Source of the DNA: Erigeron canadensis
Taxonomy: Eukaryota; Streptophyta; Magnoliopsida; Asterales; Asteraceae
NCBI RefSeq assembly: GCF_010389155.1
Contig: NC_057767.1
Coordinates: forward strand, 5,005,765-5,069,764
DNA length: 64,000 nt
Direction of reading: 5' to 3'
Shown: in pieces, positions 35,108-47,339 of the stretch
Numbering within the stretch: position 1 is the first letter of the stretch
How the letters are laid out: every line of letters begins with the position of its first letter
Notes under the pieces: generated by a model
Told to the model about the DNA's origin: nothing
The model's database searches: none
What the model saw: the letters and a program-made list of their open reading frames with translations, nothing else
Position numbers and translations under genes: made by a program

Positions 35108-35482
35108 AAAGATACATTCCGATATGATGTTATTAAAATTTCTTTTCTTTAGTTCGGATAAATTATAGGAGTGCACTCGTTAGACTCGTTTGGACCGATG
35201 TTGTCCTTTGAAACCTTCGGTATATATACTGCTTTGTGAAGTAGAGAAACTTATTTTGTTCCTTATATACTGTAATAGAAATATTGTTGTTTCGTATAAA
35301 TAGAATGAGTGGATATTCTGTTCCTTATGATGTAGTAGTAGTAATTCTGGTTGATACCTTTTCAACCCACTTTATTAATAAAATTCAGCAAATTTAAAAA
35401 AAAAATTACACCAGTTTTCTCTCGTTGTAGATGTTTATGCATGATCGATTAATATTGGACGTTACATATGAAAAAATAGCTA
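35108..35482. other. P450-3 3' flank
   Basis: Holds the presumed 3'UTR of P450-3. Tracts such as 'ttaataaa' and A-runs near 35373-35405 are present, but no polyadenylation signal can be fixed. Confidence 0.3.
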
Positions 35483-38400
35483 CTAAAAACGAGGAGTTGC
35501 CATAACAAGTAAAGGAGACTTCTTATGCAAAGTAATGCTATTTGTCTCACTCATGTCCAAATCCTTATAATAGTCTTTGCTTCCATTTGGCAACTTTAAA
35601 TCAAACTTGTATATGACATTAGCTAATGCAAGCTCGTACATAACCGCGGCAAACTGAATTCCAGGACACCCTCTTCGTCCAGAACCAAATGGAAGCAACT
35701 CATAGTGAAGCCCTTTATAGTCAATAGAGTTGTTCAAGAACCTTTCTGGCCTAAATTCCTCCGGTTCGTCCCATAAGTTAGGGTCTCTTCCTATTGCCCA
35801 AGCATTGACAACCGTTTGTGTCCCAGCCGGAATGTCATAGCCCAATAGTTTGACATCATGCATCGATTCTCGAGGGATAAGTAATGGGAGTGGCGGATAC
35901 AAGCGCAAGGTCTCTTTGATTACGGCTTTAAGATAGGGCATTTTCTCCAAATCCTTTTCGGAGATCATAGATCTCCCTTGGGCTATTTCGGTTGCTTCTT
36001 GTTGTAGCTTTTTCATTACCCTTGGATGTCTTATTAGCTCGCTAAGTGACCAAATAAGACTTGCATATGTAGTATCGGTTCCAGCAGCAAATACATCCTA
36101 CAAGAAATTACACAATTGTCTGATTAGCTTCATGTCTACACCAAAGGGCCTTTAATTGACCCGGTGGTTATAGCATATATGTAATCTATACTCTATAGTC
36201 ATTTAACACAAAAGAGAGTGTAGATCACAAAACAAATATTCGTTGTTCTTGGTTTTAAAACAAAAATTAGTTAGTTTTTTACTAGCATTAAAAAAAAAAT
36301 GTGAATACCGCTTAAGAAAAGCTACTAGCAAGATATACTTTAGATACTAGAGTTTTAAAAGTATAACTTACAAGCTTAACCAGATATTTTTGGATCTCCA
36401 ACCTCTTCTCAAGAAAAATACTTTTAAGATGGAAACCCAAATTCAAACCCGAGACTTTGGATAAACTCAACCCGGGGCCCACATATTTGATTTAGAGATA
36501 ATACCCCTGACCATTTGGGTGTAAGCCATATCGAAACGCTCAGAAAAATACAAAAGATCCTTCTGTATAAGTGAGTTGAATGTTTAAGCATTTAATTAGT
36601 TAGAAATTGTAGGTAAAGTCTCCAACGTACCTTTGACAATTGTAGCTGTGGACTTGACTACAAATAGGGAGTTGAAAAAAACCCATAACTTAAATAGTAC
36701 ATACTAATAAAGTAATACATATACAGATATTTATAATAATAAAGATAATAGACGATAACGTCTCCTCTCTTCACGCGTAACAGATCTAGATAAAGACTGT
36801 TTTTCATAGTCAATACGAAGTTAATTAGCTTATATTATATTATTTATGTTTTTAATTACCTTATGTGGTAATTTTCAAGATTTAACCTGTGACAATCCCG
36901 GCCATACATAACAGTTCGATGACTCGAAACTTTTGATTCGACTCAAAACATGATTTTTGAACCTGTGAATCGAAACGTGACTTAACTTTTGACATTTTTA
37001 TGTATTATGGGATTGGAAATCTAGGTACGTTACGCAAATTTTAATTCCTTCAAAGGTGTCGAGTTAAAAATCTACTCCGATCCGTATTTCTCATTTCACT
37101 TAAAGTCTATTATGCCCGTAATAATTCAAATGTTAAAAACCAAACAAACTAATTATGGTATTGTTTAAATCGATCTGTAGAAGAGTAAATTCAATTAACC
37201 AACATCTTCTTCACCTTTTAAATCATAGATTAAGACAGAAATTAATTTGGCCCAACATATTATGCTAATTAAGCTTCATATATATATGCTACACATTTTA
37301 ATGTGTCATAAACTCATAATATGCCTAAAGATGTTTATTTGTTAAGGTATCGTGGTAATTAACTATATTATTTAGTTCTACTAACATGGTACCGCGTAAT
37401 GCGGGCATACGGTGACGACGCTCGTGAGGTCAACAGGTGTTTGATGGCGGTGACTATTGGTGGTTAGTGGTGTTTTAGAAAATAAGAGTTTAAGTAAAAT
37501 AATTAATAAGATAAGAATTTTGAGTATAAATAAGTTCATTAATAGCAAATTGAGTATTTTTTTAATAACTTATTTTCATTAAGGTTAATTAAGTCATTTT
37601 TTATGTAACTTTTTTGTTACTATTTCTAAATTGAGGAGGACAGTTTTATAAAGAAGTAGAGATAATGTATAAGTATACAGCCCTAATTATAAGTTTATTT
37701 TATATTCAAATAAGAGGGAGAGAAATGATACCAAAATGATAGCTTTAATAATATCTCTTTCGAGTGTAAAGCCAAGTGCATCATCTCTTTGTACATCCAA
37801 TAAAATATCAACCAAATCCTTATCTTTATCATTTTGACCACCATCCATCCTTTGTCTTTTATGTTCATGATCTCTAACAACACTTTCAAGAAATGCATCA
37901 AAATCTTTGGCAACTCCATTTGCTTTATCATCTAAACCACTCAACCTATCAATCCAAGACAACCAAGGAATATAATTTCCAATGCATATAAGACCAAGCA
38001 CATGCACAAACCTTTCTAACAAATCTGTGAACTTTAGCTCACTATATGTCCTTCCTAGTGACACCTTACAAACAATATTGTTTATAAGCCAAAAACTCAA
38101 TTCACTTATATCTACTATAGTATCACAACTTTTTTTGATTTTTTCTAGCATAAGATTCATTTCTTCTTCTCTAATATGTTGAAATGATTGGACCCTTGTG
38201 CTATTTAATAAATGGATTACTGCCATCCCTTTTACTTGTCTCCAATGTTCTCCATAAGGAGAAAATGTTATGTCATTTGACCCATATATAATGGTGTCAA
38301 CAATTTTTAGCTTGGGTCGACTAGCGAATTTTAAATCATGAGTTTTCATAATTTCTTTGGCTGCTTCGGCGGATGAAGCTATAAGAACGGGTACACTGCC

Positions 38401-38628
38401 AAAGTGCATGAACATGAGTGAACCATGTTTTTTTGACAAGGCCCGAAGAGATCGGTGTGGGCTTGAGCCCAATTGGTGAAGGTTTCCAATAATTGGAAGT
38501 TTTGGGGGAGATGGTGGCAAGTTTTTCTTGGTTTTTTTTTGAAATGAGATCAATTTGAAACTGATAAGTATTATTAGAATGATGAATGAAAAGAAAGTAA
38601 AAAAATAGGTTTTTGTGTAGGAAAACAT
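35483..38628 (-). CDS. Cytochrome P450, CYP71 family (P450-3), long intron
   Basis: Exon 1 is 38628-37732 (299 codons) and exon 2 is 36097-35483 (204 codons plus stop), giving 503 aa. The phase-0 intron is 1634 bp (ATTTTG|gtatca ... ttgtag|GATGTA), by far the longest of the five. The start [10 protein letters not shown] is followed by a hydrophobic anchor to about residue 28 and the hinge [12 protein letters not shown]. Other signatures: WRQVK, I-helix AGTDTT (304-309), Glu361-Arg364, FRPERF, and [10 protein letters not shown] with Cys443. All catalytic positions are standard, so it should be an active ER monooxygenase; the substrate is unknown. A deleted copy of its exon 2 lies at 26777-27118. 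The long intron holds a Helitron-like end, so its size is probably due to insertion. A methionine inside the reading frame that could act as a later start is not favoured, because it would remove the anchor. Confidence 0.93.
37385..37665 (-). mobile_element. Helitron-like terminus in P450-3 intron
   Basis: On the minus strand the sequence ends in the hairpin CCGCATTACGCGG, then 'taccatgttagt', a worn version of the hairpin-plus-CTAG end at 13875. The bodies share 'aataagagtttaag' / 'gataagagattaag' and 'tataaagaagtagagataat'. It lies wholly in the intron, about 20-300 bp from exon 1 in genomic terms. Confidence 0.45.
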
Positions 38629-38696
38629 TGTCTCCTGGTTTTTTAGCTATACTAAAATCTACCAGGATATATGTGTTGTGGTCTTGTGGAATGGTT

Positions 38697-38760
38697 ATAT
38701 ACTTATATATATCAATGCCTTGTGGAATGGTTATATATATATATATATACACACATATAT
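38697..38760 (-). promoter_or_regulatory. TATA-rich core promoter of P450-3
   Basis: Two TA-rich stretches (38697-38711 and 38731-38760) lie 70-130 nt upstream of the ATG on the minus strand. The proximal one has the same TATA-to-ATG spacing (about 70 nt) as P450-1 and P450-2. The surrounding 'ccttgtggaatggttatata' is duplicated (38684 and 38718). Confidence 0.45.
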
Positions 38761-38919
38761 TGGGTGTTTGACAATTTGGTTATGTGGTATGTATATCTAT
38801 ATGCCCATAATAAGTTAGTTTTTATATGTGGTGGAGAAGCATTTGTCGCCACAACATAAACAGAGTGCCCGGTTACACAAGCAATCTATCAAATAATTAT
38901 TTGTTGCATCAATAATCCA

Positions 38920-39280
38920 TAAGGCCGGTGCTTATAATCTTGTAGGAGTGGCGTCCTCGACCTACAAGAAGTCGGACGCTATTGTCAACGGCGTCTAAGT
39001 GGGTGCGTCCGGGGAAAACTTCTTGGTGGAGAAGTTGGAAGATGCACGAGAGATGGGGTCGGCAGCAATTTTTTATTTTTTGTTTTATATATGTGTGGGG
39101 TATATATATGTGTATTTGTGTGTGAGAGATAAATTATAAATTAATTGATGATGTGGCGAAAAAGTTCCAAGAAGCTATCCTTATAGACAGAGAGAGTTTT
39201 GAGGAGAGTTCTGAGTGACGTGATGCTGATGTGGCAGGAAAAAAGCTCCAAAAAACTTGCCCTTGTAAGCACCGGCCTAA
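38920..39280. mobile_element. PIF/Harbinger-like MITE with TAA duplication
   Basis: The element is 38923-39277 (355 bp), with TAA on both sides (38920-38922 and 39278-39280). Ends are GGCCGGTGCTTATAATCTTG and CTTGTAAGCACCGGCC, a clear inverted repeat. The interior contains 'gatgatgtggcgaaaaag' and 'gtgatgctgatgtggcagg' blocks but no coding. It lies 292 bp upstream of the P450-3 start, so it may be part of that promoter region. Confidence 0.75.
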
Positions 39281-39816
39281 TCTCTTTATCTCAAAGTTTT
39301 TATTCTAATATGTAAAAGATTGCAGTCTAGCAATAATTCAATTTAATAATACTTAGATTTTTTTAGTCTAGGTCAAACAGTCAAAATATATATTTGTGTT
39401 TGTGTGTGTATCGATCTAGGAAAATGACATGTTTAAAGAATACAAGCAAAAGATCGTATCGAAATTCAAAATGAAACACTGCTATAAAATAATTGTGTCA
39501 TGATCTCATGCCACCCACGACCCACTCCTGAGAAGCAAGTCAACGATGCATCGCTTTTAATAATATAGTTGAACTTAGAAACCTTGACAAGCCCTTTTAA
39601 ATTATTTCTTCTGTTTTGATTATCAAATTCGTGGATTTGTTACAAAGAAAAACTAGGTTAATTAAGGGCTTGTGTTAACACACAAATATCGGTTATATCT
39701 GTGATGATATACGAAATACATTTTCCCAACTAATGAATGAACAACAAGAAAAAGTTATACAGTATGTAATATTGCAAATTATGATAGATACGAGTGTTTC
39801 ATAATTTGGTACTATA
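39281..39816. other. Intergenic, no gene seen
   Basis: AT-rich sequence without coding frame or clear element ends. Confidence 0.3.
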
Positions 39817-40165
39817 CTAGATTTTAGACCCGTATAAATATACAAGTGTATATAAAGATTCTACAGTTAAATAAAACTTATAATTTTATGACAAAAGTCG
39901 TAAAATAAATATATGAAGCAAGATATGTTTGGTTTGTAAATATCCATTTAGAAATATATTTAGATAAACATGAAGATTACTTTATTAGATATGTACTAGC
40001 TATTATCATTGATTTATTAAACTAAAAGTATTGGTTAAAAAGTATAAATTAGTGAACCAAAAATTGTAAATTAAGTCAAAACTTAACGCAAAAGCCAATT
40101 TGAGGAAATCAAAAGTTGTGATTGGTCGATAATTTATTAAAGCAAACTGTCTTTTAATATATATA
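39817..40165 (-). mobile_element. Helitron family A, reverse copy
   Basis: On the minus strand the copy starts near 40165 ('aaagacagtttgctttaata', then 'aattatcgaccaatcacaac') and ends '...gggtctaaaatctag' at 39817. Its hairpin is worn compared with the copies at 15-19.5 kb. Confidence 0.55.
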
Positions 40166-40299
40166 AACAGATAAAAACAAAGATTTAGATTTATAATAAT
40201 TATAAATTAAGTATTTAATGAGGCCAAAATTTGTAATATGAAATACAAAAGGTGTAAATTAGTGAGACATTTTATACAAATACAAATATAAATACTTTA

Positions 40300-40870
40300 A
40301 ATTATAATAAGACTAATAATAACATCATTAATGCTAAATTTTAAGAATTGAAGAGCTAGGATCAGTTAGTTAAATGGTAAGGTTAATAAGTTATTATATT
40401 AGTTGATTGGTCAATAAGCTATTCGTTAAGTTTTGAAGATTAAAATTATGATAAGATTTTTTGTTTAATTTGTGTATGTAATATGTAAAAGAGATAGGTC
40501 CATAAAAATTATATACTCTGTTGTTACAAAAGCCAAAACTACTATAACAAAGCATGATCATTAGAAAGAAGAATTTTACAAATACCATACAAATTTTTTT
40601 TATTTCAACCGAACTATATATATATTTCATATTTGGTTTAGTTAATTAAGATATAGATGAAATGGATAATGACTTTAATATTATAGTTATCTAAGTATGA
40701 TATATCTCCTCGAATTTTTTTGATTGTATAATTTATTTTATTTTATATTAATTAAATAAAGTAGTGTTATAATTACATGATGACATCATCAAAAATTAAA
40801 TTGATGAAATCAAAAATTATGATTGGTTAATAAGCTATTAGGTCAATTGTCTTTTAGTATATATAAAGAT
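40300..40870 (-). mobile_element. Helitron family A 5' end(s), reverse orientation, decayed
   Basis: On the minus strand 40868 downward reads 'aaaagacaattgacctaata', 'gcttattaaccaatcataat' and 'tttgatttcatcaattt', the family-A 5' block. A second worn block is near 40380-40430. No 3' end was found. Confidence 0.45.
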
Positions 40871-40959
40871 ATATATATATATATATATAGTTTTCATATT
40901 TTAAGAACCATTTTTTTTAAAACTATGAGAACTCTTAGATAATATATTTGTTCACATGT

Positions 40960-41175
40960 TTTTTTTGTTCATTCACATGTGAAATGATATAAAAAGTATG
41001 TTGTAGAAAAAAAAAAGATTTTAAAAACTTTCAAAATAGCCTTTTGTGAACTTGTGAATGAATATATTCACGTTTTCGTTCACATATTAACAAATGGGTA
41101 TATATAAGATTTTGAAAAAAAAAATTTCTTCTACAACATGTATTTTTGTAACGTTTCACATGTGAATGTACAGAA
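40960..41175. repeat. Foldback repeat
   Basis: The block 'cacatgtgaaatgatataaa'...'atgttgtagaaaaaaaa' is mirrored at 41115-41170 by 'ttcttctacaacatgtattt'...'cgtttcacatgtg'. It follows a (TA)n tract and looks like a MITE without a resolvable duplication. Confidence 0.55.
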
Positions 41176-41212
41176 AAAAACTTGTGATCCAATACATAAT
41201 TCTTTTCCACAA

Positions 41213-41309
41213 CAAAAGAGAGTTGGATATCGGGTTTCCTTTGCCAAGAAGAAAAGTATGCGTTAGTAAAAAAAAAGAGAGTTGGATATCGGGTTTCCTT
41301 TGCCAAGAG
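41213..41309 (+). repeat. 34 bp direct repeat
   Basis: 'agagagttggatatcgggtt' followed by 'tcctttgccaaga' occurs at 41216 and again at 41277. The two copies are identical over about 34 bp. Confidence 0.85.
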
Positions 41310-41895
41310 TCTAGGACTTCTTCTTACGTTTTGTCTATGGTTCAACACTGCTACTTAATTCCTTTCCACAACACTAGTGTTGGCTACTCTCTAATTTTAA
41401 GACCTTTTTCGCACCGGTATATATTTTTAATAAAAAACCAAATTTTCAATAGTAATTTTTTTAAGATCAAAGTTTAACTTAACGAAATCTAAATTGGCCT
41501 CCATCCTCTCTTGTCAAACTCCTACTATCCCTAGCTTGCAACTACCTCAACCTCCCAATCGATCTGAACATGAAAAAAATTCTTTAGTTGGACGTATATC
41601 GTTGATAAGTTCGAGAGAAAAGATTATAGTGTTGGGCCGGTTTCTTTTAATTGGAATTGGGCTAGATCATATCGACCCAGACTAGAAGCTAGCTATTGAA
41701 AGTCTGAGACCAGTCTCCACGTACTGATTCGTGTCTCTCTTCTTTCAACAATAAACCAAAGTCAAGGTGAACATTCATTCTTGGCCAGACACAATATTTG
41801 ATTAATCTCTTTCCATTAAAATTATAATCAATAGTGATGATAATGGTACTGAAATCATAGGTGATGGGTTTGTGGAGAGCCTAACTACATAGGAC

Positions 41896-42131
41896 TTAGA
41901 CTGAGAGGAGTAGCCCATTAAGGGGCATTCCCCTGCCAAAAAATGATTGGGAACGCCCCCGGAACTCCCCTCATCGGCCCCCGAAGGCATTCCGGGGCGT
42001 TCCAAATGTAATGTTGCCCCTTGCCCGTTCGTTTTTAGAAGGCTTGCCCCCTGTACTATATTTGCAGGCCACGTGGCATTTATTTGTTGGATGAGGGGCG
42101 TTCCCCCCTTTCACTACTCTTCATAGCCTTA
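41896..42131. mobile_element. PIF/Harbinger-like MITE with TTA duplication
   Basis: The element is 41899-42128 (230 bp) between TTA copies at 41896-41898 and 42129-42131. Ends GACTGAGAGGAGTAG and CTACTCTTCATAGCC are inverted. The inner GC-rich arms 'aaggggcattcccc' and 'gaggggcgttcccc' are also inverted. It is strikingly GC-rich for this window. Confidence 0.7.
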
Positions 42132-42314
42132 TAGGACCCAAATTAAGAAACCAAAATTTTAATGTAGTAGGCCTATGTGCATTAAGTTTTTTATGTTTTA
42201 TAAGCCCAAACTAATTAAGAGCCCAATATCGGTTGAACTTGTTAATTAGTACTACTGTCAATGACAATGTTTTATAAGAGTATGAAAGGGCCTTTAATTT
42301 TTTATGGTGGAAAT

Positions 42315-42486
42315 TTAGGGGTGTTTGGTATTGTGATTAAAAACATAATTTGCGTTTTCAAAATAGATTATATGTTTTCATAACCAATAATCACTTTTTC
42401 ATATAAACACTTTTTCAGATTATCAGCATTTTACAAACGCAATAATCAGATAATCACTTTATAACGCAATCCCAAACAACCTCTTA
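42315..42486. mobile_element. Small hAT-like MITE
   Basis: The left end GGGGTGTTTGGTATTGTGAT and the right end AACGCAATCCCAAACAACCTC are inverted. The inner 'aataatcact' words recur near both ends. About 170 bp. Confidence 0.55.
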
Positions 42487-42524
42487 CACGCTGACTACTA
42501 TGTTGGTCTGGATGCTAGGAATTT

Positions 42525-42680
42525 TTTAATAACCGAAAATACTGAAACCGTATCGGTACTGAAACCATAATTTTGGTATGGTATTCGGTGGCCAACTTTC
42601 AATGAGAACTGGTTCCGATACCAAACGGTTCGATACCGGTTGGGTACGGTACCGATCCGAAAACCATCACTACTTTAATA
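42525..42680. repeat. CGGTA-rich hAT end fragment
   Basis: Many alternating 'accgataccg' / 'cggttcgg' words, as in the subterminal parts of the element at 19574-20226. Only one end is present. Confidence 0.4.
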
Positions 42681-42871
42681 AAAAACCACCCCTACTTTGA
42701 TGATATAATCTTGCTCGAATCATAGTGAAAATTATAATCTTAGATGGCTAGATTGTACTATTCATTCGTTTACTTGATTGAATGTAAATCAATGTAATCT
42801 TTACCAAATATCTTCCTAAAATTTGATACTGAGTATAAATTTGCAGCTTATTTATGCAAGTATGCCTATGT

Positions 42872-43967
42872 AGGGCCGGTGTATAGGATGGCCGAGGTGG
42901 ATGACGGGCCGAGGCCCGATTTTTTAGGGGCCTAATTTTTTAATTTTTTAGTATTGTTATTAAATATATATTGCCGATTATAAAGAAAAAAAAAAGAGTA
43001 TGGGAAGTCAAGCGGTGCTATCACTTTCGTTAACAGTTTTACAATTCACACTTTAGAATTTAGAATATGGGATTCATGGTGATGAGAATTCATCTCTACA
43101 GCCTTCATCTCAAAGATTATGTTAGTTTCCCATCTCTCGTATACTATAGATCTACCCATATTCTATTAGATTCCGATGGCAATTCATCTGAAAACTGTGA
43201 AATTATCCCATCTCAAAAACTGTGAGGACCCAAATCAAAGCTTGTAGCCATTCAAAAGAAAAAAATCAAAGTTTGAGAAACTGATATCGATAGGCTGTAA
43301 ATAAAGATACAATACTAGAGACTGATATCGATAGGCTGTAAAAAATCACAATGACCCAAATCAAGATTTGTGAAATTGACAGGAGATTTGATACTAATAA
43401 ATTGACATCGCATTGTTCTCAAAGATTCTGTTAGATTCTTTTGTTTGAAGCAGCATATGTTTTTTTTTTTTTTTACAAATTGGAGCAACTAATAGGCTAC
43501 ACCTTGGAGCAGCCAACATATTCCCATATATATATATATATCATTATATCATTATTATGAGTACTTACTAAATTAAACAGCAACATAAACTTTGTGATTT
43601 GTCATTTCTATAAGCCTTTTCTATGTTGTTTTGAACTTATGAAAATTTTATTTATGAGTTTAAGTTTTATTCATATTTTAGTTTCTTAGATAATATAGAC
43701 TATCAAGAGTTAATCAACCAAGTTTTCTATGAAAAATGTTAGGAGAATTACTCGAATTTTTGGCTAGTTATTACGATATGTTAATTCAATAGTATGATTT
43801 GCATTTTCTTTAGTTTTTTGAATAATAACTTTTGCTAGATATATTGATATGACATGCATATATCGTCGTTTTTAAATATTAGTTTGTAAAAAATAGTTTG
43901 TTGTGTTTAGCCTATGGGTCATTTTTTTGCGCTCGACCAAGACCCATAAATCTTCAGAGACGGCCCT
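42872..43967. mobile_element. Probable non-autonomous DNA element (AGGGCCGG...GGCCCT ends)
   Basis: Starts AGGGCCGGTG and ends GACGGCCCT, inverted over about 8-9 bp, with AT-rich non-coding interior (~1.1 kb). A short duplication ('actgatatcgataggctgta') is at 43280 and 43321. No matching target duplication was found, so this is tentative. Confidence 0.4.
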
Positions 43968-44099
43968 GAATATATTGAAATCTAAGCGAAAAGTTTGCAG
44001 TTTTATGCCTATATGTATCAAAATGAAACTGTCTTCAATTTATTCCATGAGTTGCTACAAAATAAGGCCGAAGATATAATCATAGCAAATGACAAGCAA

Positions 44100-45789
44100 C
44101 TACAACACGCGAGGAGTGGCTACAAGTAGTAAAGGTGACTTCCTATGAGTCGTAAGCCCGGTGATCTCTGTCATGTCTAACTCTTCTCCTCGTTTTCCAT
44201 CCGGCAATGACAAATCATATTTATACACTAAATTTGCTATAGCAAGCTCATTAACCGCTATAGCAAATTGAATCCCCGGACACCCTCTTCTGCCAGAACC
44301 AAACGGAATAAACTGATAATGGAACCCTTTATAGTCAATTGAACTGTTCAAAAACCTTTCGGGTTTAAACTCATCTGGATCATTCCATTGCGAAGGATCT
44401 CTTCCTAGCGCCCAAGCGTTAATAACCACTCGTGTACCTATTGGAATGTCATACCCCATAAGTTTGACATCTTTAATGGATTCTCTTTGAACAAGTAGTG
44501 GGAGTGGAATATGGATCCTTAGGGTCTCTTTGATTACGGCCTTTAGGTACTTCATTTTGTCTAAATCCTCCTCAATAATCATGGGTCGCCCATTTGCTAT
44601 TGCTGTTACTTCTTGTTGTAGTTTTTTCATTACTTGCGGATGTTTTACTAGCTCGCTTACTGCCCATTCTATATTTGTGGATGTTGTATCTGTTCCAGCC
44701 GCGAAAACATCCTACAAGACATACAAATCTTACAGATTAATTGTTAGATTAAAAAGCAAAAGTAAATATGTAGAATGCTAGTCTTTGTATCTATATAAAC
44801 ATTCATGTTCTGTATAAAATGTATATGAAAACAGAAACTTTGGGGGACAGGATCCTCCCCTGACCCTTCATATATGTTCTTACCAATATGACAGCTTTAA
44901 TTGTATCTTTGTCCACTACAAAGCTACCTGTTTTTTCTCTTTGAACATCAAGCAAAATGTCAACTAAATCTTGGCCATCATATTCATCATCTCCATGATC
45001 ACCAACATTATGGGCCATTCTGTTTTTATTTATATGTTCTTCAAGAACACCCTCAAGAAGCTCATCAAATTCTTTCGCGACTTCATTTGTCATTCGTTGT
45101 AAACCATTATAATGATCCAACCATGACAACCATGGAATATAACTCCCTGCACTAAGAACCCCCAAAATATCCATTAACTTTTCCAACAAGTTCTTAAACT
45201 TTAACCCGCGATACGTTTTTCCTAAGGCCACCCTACAAACTACACTATTTGTAAGTGAAACAAACAAGTCACTTAAATTAACCAAAGAGCCACAACTTTC
45301 CTCAATCTTACTAATCATATAATCCGTCTCTTCTTCTCTTACTTTTCGAAACGATTGAACTCGTTTATTGCTTAAGAGTTGGAGCACTGCAATGCTCTTC
45401 ATTTGTCTCCAATGTTCCCCATAAGGACAAAAGGCTATGTCTTTAGAGCCATACAAGATTGTGTTAGCAACTTTTAATATGGGTCTATTGCAAAAGGCTA
45501 AATCATGAGTTTTTAAAATTTTTTGAGCTATTTCAGTTGAGGATGCTACAAGCATTGGCACACTACCTAAATGGACCAGTATAACTGGACCATGTTTCTT
45601 AGCCATCTCTAGGAGAGCCCGGTGCGGGCTCGAGCCTAATTGATGGAGGTTTCCAATTAATGGGAGTTTTGGTGGACCTGGTGGTGAGTTTTTGTTGTTT
45701 CTTCTAAAATAAGATGAAATACATTTTAAGAATATGGAAATGATAATGATAGAAACAGGAAAAACAAAGGAAGTTTGTATGGAGTACAT
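44100..45789 (-). CDS. Cytochrome P450, CYP71 family (P450-4)
   Basis: Exon 1 is 45789-44884 (302 codons) and exon 2 is 44711-44100 (203 codons plus stop), with a 172 bp phase-0 intron (ATATTG|gtaaga ... ttgtag|GATGTT), giving 505 aa. The start MYSIQTSFVF is chosen over an in-frame ATG 14 codons upstream (45831). A TATA box at about 45862-45870 would put transcription start near 45835, leaving almost no leader for the upper ATG, and the shorter protein starts like its relatives with a hydrophobic anchor. Signatures: hinge PPGPPKLPLIGN, WRQMK, I-helix AGTDTT (307-312), Glu364-Arg367, FKPERF and [10 protein letters not shown] with Cys446. The protein is complete and standard, an ER monooxygenase of unknown substrate. 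It closely resembles P450-3 and P450-5 and shares their strand, as expected for a tandem array. Confidence 0.92.
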
Positions 45790-45859
45790 AGTTGTATAAC
45801 GTTCCTTTTTCTTAAAATGGTTAAATTGCATTGTCTATTGTAAGTTATACATAGGGCGT

Positions 45860-45871
45860 GTATATATATAG
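45860..45871 (-). promoter_or_regulatory. TATA box of P450-4
   Basis: On the minus strand CTATATATATA lies about 75 nt upstream of the preferred ATG (45789) and only about 30 nt upstream of the alternative ATG (45831). It therefore decides the start choice. Confidence 0.55.
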
Positions 45872-46948
45872 GTGTTAAATTTTTCCCCCCATCTTTACAC
45901 ATCATTATCTTGTTGATGCAAAATCTTTGTAAAATTGATGGAGGATGGAAGTAGGGTCGGGTATTGATACAGGAGTAGAGGGTTGTCTCTTAAGATTTAT
46001 GAATCTAAGACGAGCGTAAAAAAAAATCCATAAACTAAGCGTAACAAATTATATTATATATACTAACCTTTAAAAACGACAATAAATGTTAGATCAACAA
46101 AATTTATTGTTCAAAAAAGTTCAAAAAAAAACAATGTAAAGTTATACTATTGAAACAAAATATCGTAATACCTAGCTGAGGATTCGAGTAGTCCTCTTAG
46201 CATTCTTTTTTATATGGCCTTAACGGTATTATTTAACTTTTACATGATTATTAAATTTAGAATGAACTTAGTTAATTATCATATATAGATCTATAAATTT
46301 TAATATAAATGCATTAGAAAAATTGGGTCCTCTAAAAAATCAGCCCATAAAACCGGCCTTGAAACAAGTTTGGATAAGTTGCATTTGGAGACAAAAGTCA
46401 AGAATTCTATCCTCATGCTTTGTAAAGCTGGAAGGTTTTTTTTTATCTAAAAATAAAACCTAGAAACAGTCTCTCTAAACCATTATAGTAGGGTAAAACT
46501 GTCTATATCTTAATTTTATTCATATATCGTCAGTGTATTGAGATCTAAACCTATAAAAACCGATATTGGATGATTATTTACTTATATACATGGAGGAAAC
46601 ATACGATTATACCCAACTAGGCAGTCCACACATCAGCCTGATCAGATTTGTACAAATATGTATGTGTACAATTGTACAAAGTACTCGTAATCAATTGCGC
46701 CCCTAAATAGAGAAAATCTGGTTTATCCAAACGATTGGTTTAACCAAACGATTGGTTTATCCAAATGATTTGATAACCGACAAATTAAACCGATATACGA
46801 GTATAAAAGCTAAGAAAATAATGGAATGCATGAAATGCGTGTGTGTTCACGAGAGTGGATAAGCACAATCCACAGATACTATATTTTATTTCCATAAAAT
46901 AATGGAGCAGTTTTTATATAGTAAAACACATGCATTTATATCGAGTAT
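45872..46948. other. P450-4 upstream region
   Basis: No gene seen. The motif 'ccaaacgattggttta' is repeated at 46727-46760, three near-copies of a 16-18 bp unit. Confidence 0.4.
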
Positions 46949-47165
46949 TACTCCCTCCGTCCCATTTTAATTGTCACGTTGACCAACTTTGACCGTAAAT
47001 AACTTTGTTTGTACTATATGTTAGTTGATGAAACTTATATGGATGAAAAGTACATTAAAAACTCAATCCATTCATATATTTTATACCAAGTGTTACATGA
47101 CACAAATAAAGTTATTTACGGTCAAAGTTGATAAACGTGACAATTAAAATAGGAGGGAGGGAGTA
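46949..47165. mobile_element. Stowaway MITE, intact
   Basis: TA|CTCCCTCCGTCCCATTTTAA at the left and 'ttaaaataggagggagggag'|TA at the right; element 46951-47163 (213 bp). The inner arms 'ccaactttgaccgtaaataa' and 'ttatttacggtcaaagttg' are inverted. This is the best preserved Stowaway of the window, 1.1 kb upstream of P450-4. Confidence 0.88.
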
Positions 47166-47339
47166 CTTATTAGGCACGTGGCCTAATAATTTTGTAGACG
47201 GACTAACTAAGAAACAATAACTTACTAATAGAAGTGAACTAGTTGTTGACCCAGGCAAAACGAGTATGTTTTTGGCGAGCGTCTAAAAAAGTGAGGGTCC
47301 TGGGGAAGTGGAGGATATGCAATAAAGTTTTGGAAAATT

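Noticed and set aside
45790..45831. Upstream in-frame ATG for P450-4 (14 extra residues, MQFNHFKKKERYTT)
   Set aside because: The TATA box at about 45862-45870 would place transcription start almost on this ATG, and the basic extension before the membrane anchor is absent from the other four proteins.
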